This document shows, piece after piece, positions 33,290 through 33,842 of a stretch of DNA of 33,842 nt. The stretch covers positions 1-33,842 of the forward strand of contig JUEM01000018.1 of NCBI GenBank assembly GCA_000817085.1. Reading direction: 5' to 3'. The notes beneath the pieces were generated by a model, which was given only the letters and a program-made list of their open reading frames with translations, had not been told where the DNA came from and did no database searches. How positions within the stretch are numbered: the first letter of the stretch is position 1; every line of letters begins with the position of its first letter. The DNA comes from a marine actinobacterium MedAcidi-G1. Its GTDB lineage: Bacteria; Actinomycetota; Acidimicrobiia; Acidimicrobiales; MedAcidi-G1. The position numbers and the translations under genes are program-made.

Positions 33290-33842
33290 ATGAAAAACTT
33301 TCAATTACCGATTATTTTTTCATTAGTTTTATTGAGCGTTGCAGCTGTAGCTGTTTTCTTATTCACGTCGGATGAAGAAATAATTAACCTGAGTGTCTCT
33401 TCTAAGCAGATTGAAGTCATAGAACCTGCCCTGAAGACGAATACTGTTGTAAAAGACTCCGTTAGCTCATATAGAGGTCTGGGTGCATGGGTCGACTCTT
33501 TTGATGCAGACCCTAACTATCTTCGTGGTGCCGCTACGGTGCTTCCAAGAGATGCGTTTGAAATGTCAGGAAGCAAAGTTAGGACGTTGTTTCTTCAAGG
33601 CTCTAGAAGTGAAGATCGCTCGAATGAATTGGTATCTGACCCTTGGTATCTTGCGAATTTTCTTTTAAATGCTCATGCAAATGGTTTAGATGTCGTTGCA
33701 TGGTATTTACCCAAGTGGAATGAGAATGGAGAGGATTTGGAGAGATTACTGGCTTTGGCGGATTTTGAAGTGCTAGGTCACAAGTTCGATGGGTTAGCAG
33801 TAGATATTGAATGGAATAGCGATGGTCTGGAACACCAGGAGC
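33290..33842 (+). CDS. Secreted TIM-barrel-like protein, possible glycoside hydrolase (3' end outside window)
   Basis: The first 184 residues of a protein cut by the window end. Residues 1-27 form an uncleaved anchor or signal helix. The domain then opens YRGLGAWVDSFDADP, with a strand VRTLFLQG, a helix carrying NFLLNAHANGLDVVAWYLPKW, and a strand FDGLAVDIEW whose acidic residues could be catalytic. This alternating pattern resembles the start of a TIM-barrel glycoside-hydrolase-like domain, but I do not recognise the family. The ATG at 33290 follows GGGAGG (33278-33283) with good spacing. It is divergent from the amidohydrolase gene and may act on cell-surface material. Confidence 0.65.
   Translation, partial: MKNFQLPIIFSLVLLSVAAVAVFLFTSDEEIINLSVSSKQIEVIEPALKTNTVVKDSVSSYRGLGAWVDSFDADPNYLRGAATVLPRDAFEMSGSKVRTLFLQGSRSEDRSNELVSDPWYLANFLLNAHANGLDVVAWYLPKWNENGEDLERLLALADFEVLGHKFDGLAVDIEWNSDGLEHQE

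Overview
The window looks like a chromosomal segment of a low-GC (about 40-45% by eye), compactly coded actinobacterium, most likely a marine Acidimicrobiia-type lineage. Supporting signs are a DinB/mycothiol-dependent-isomerase-type protein, an actinobacterial-style Lgt, secreted proteins with Thr-rich linkers, and very short intergenic gaps with many 1-8 base gene overlaps. The lineage is an inference from gene content; no rRNA marker is present.

Region 1 (1-8.2 kb) is mostly housekeeping: the end of a LysM protein, a RibD-C reductase, thymidine kinase, a FadE5-like acyl-CoA dehydrogenase, prolipoprotein transferase (lgt), a small degenerate class III cyclase-domain protein, a DEAD-box helicase, and homoserine O-acetyltransferase (metX). 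A SAM-I-clan riboswitch with a possible Shine-Dalgarno-masking helix precedes metX.

Region 2 (8.2-25.3 kb, beginning after tRNA-Gly) is a catabolic island. On the plus strand it has a Baeyer-Villiger monooxygenase and two tandem paralogous short-chain dehydrogenases. Converging on them is a seven-gene minus-strand operon (20618 down to 11786): carboxyltransferase, biotin carboxylase/BCCP, AtuA-family protein, acyl-CoA dehydrogenase, TetR regulator, MDMPI/TIGR03084-like protein and enoyl-CoA hydratase. This set closely parallels the acyclic terpene utilization (atu) genes of Pseudomonas. Two adjacent inverted repeats lie between the operon and a divergent MFS transporter-SDR pair. A Rieske ferredoxin, a Rieske oxygenase and a SnoaL-like protein follow. 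Together they suggest uptake or efflux and oxidative breakdown of a branched isoprenoid-like compound, with a carboxylation step that bypasses a methyl branch that blocks beta-oxidation.

Region 3 (25.4-30.2 kb) returns to general metabolism: O-acetylhomoserine sulfhydrylase (partner of metX), a CoA-binding protein, tRNA-Cys, a four-helix membrane protein, tRNA-Val, a Thr-rich lipoprotein and phosphoserine aminotransferase (serC).

Region 4 (30.3-33.8 kb) is a cell-envelope locus: a CapA-family gene broken by a frameshift, overlapping a Tat-exported D-aminoacylase-like amidohydrolase that lacks the usual HxH metal pair, and a divergent secreted TIM-barrel-like protein cut off by the window end. 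A 9-bp inverted repeat sits in the divergent promoter region.
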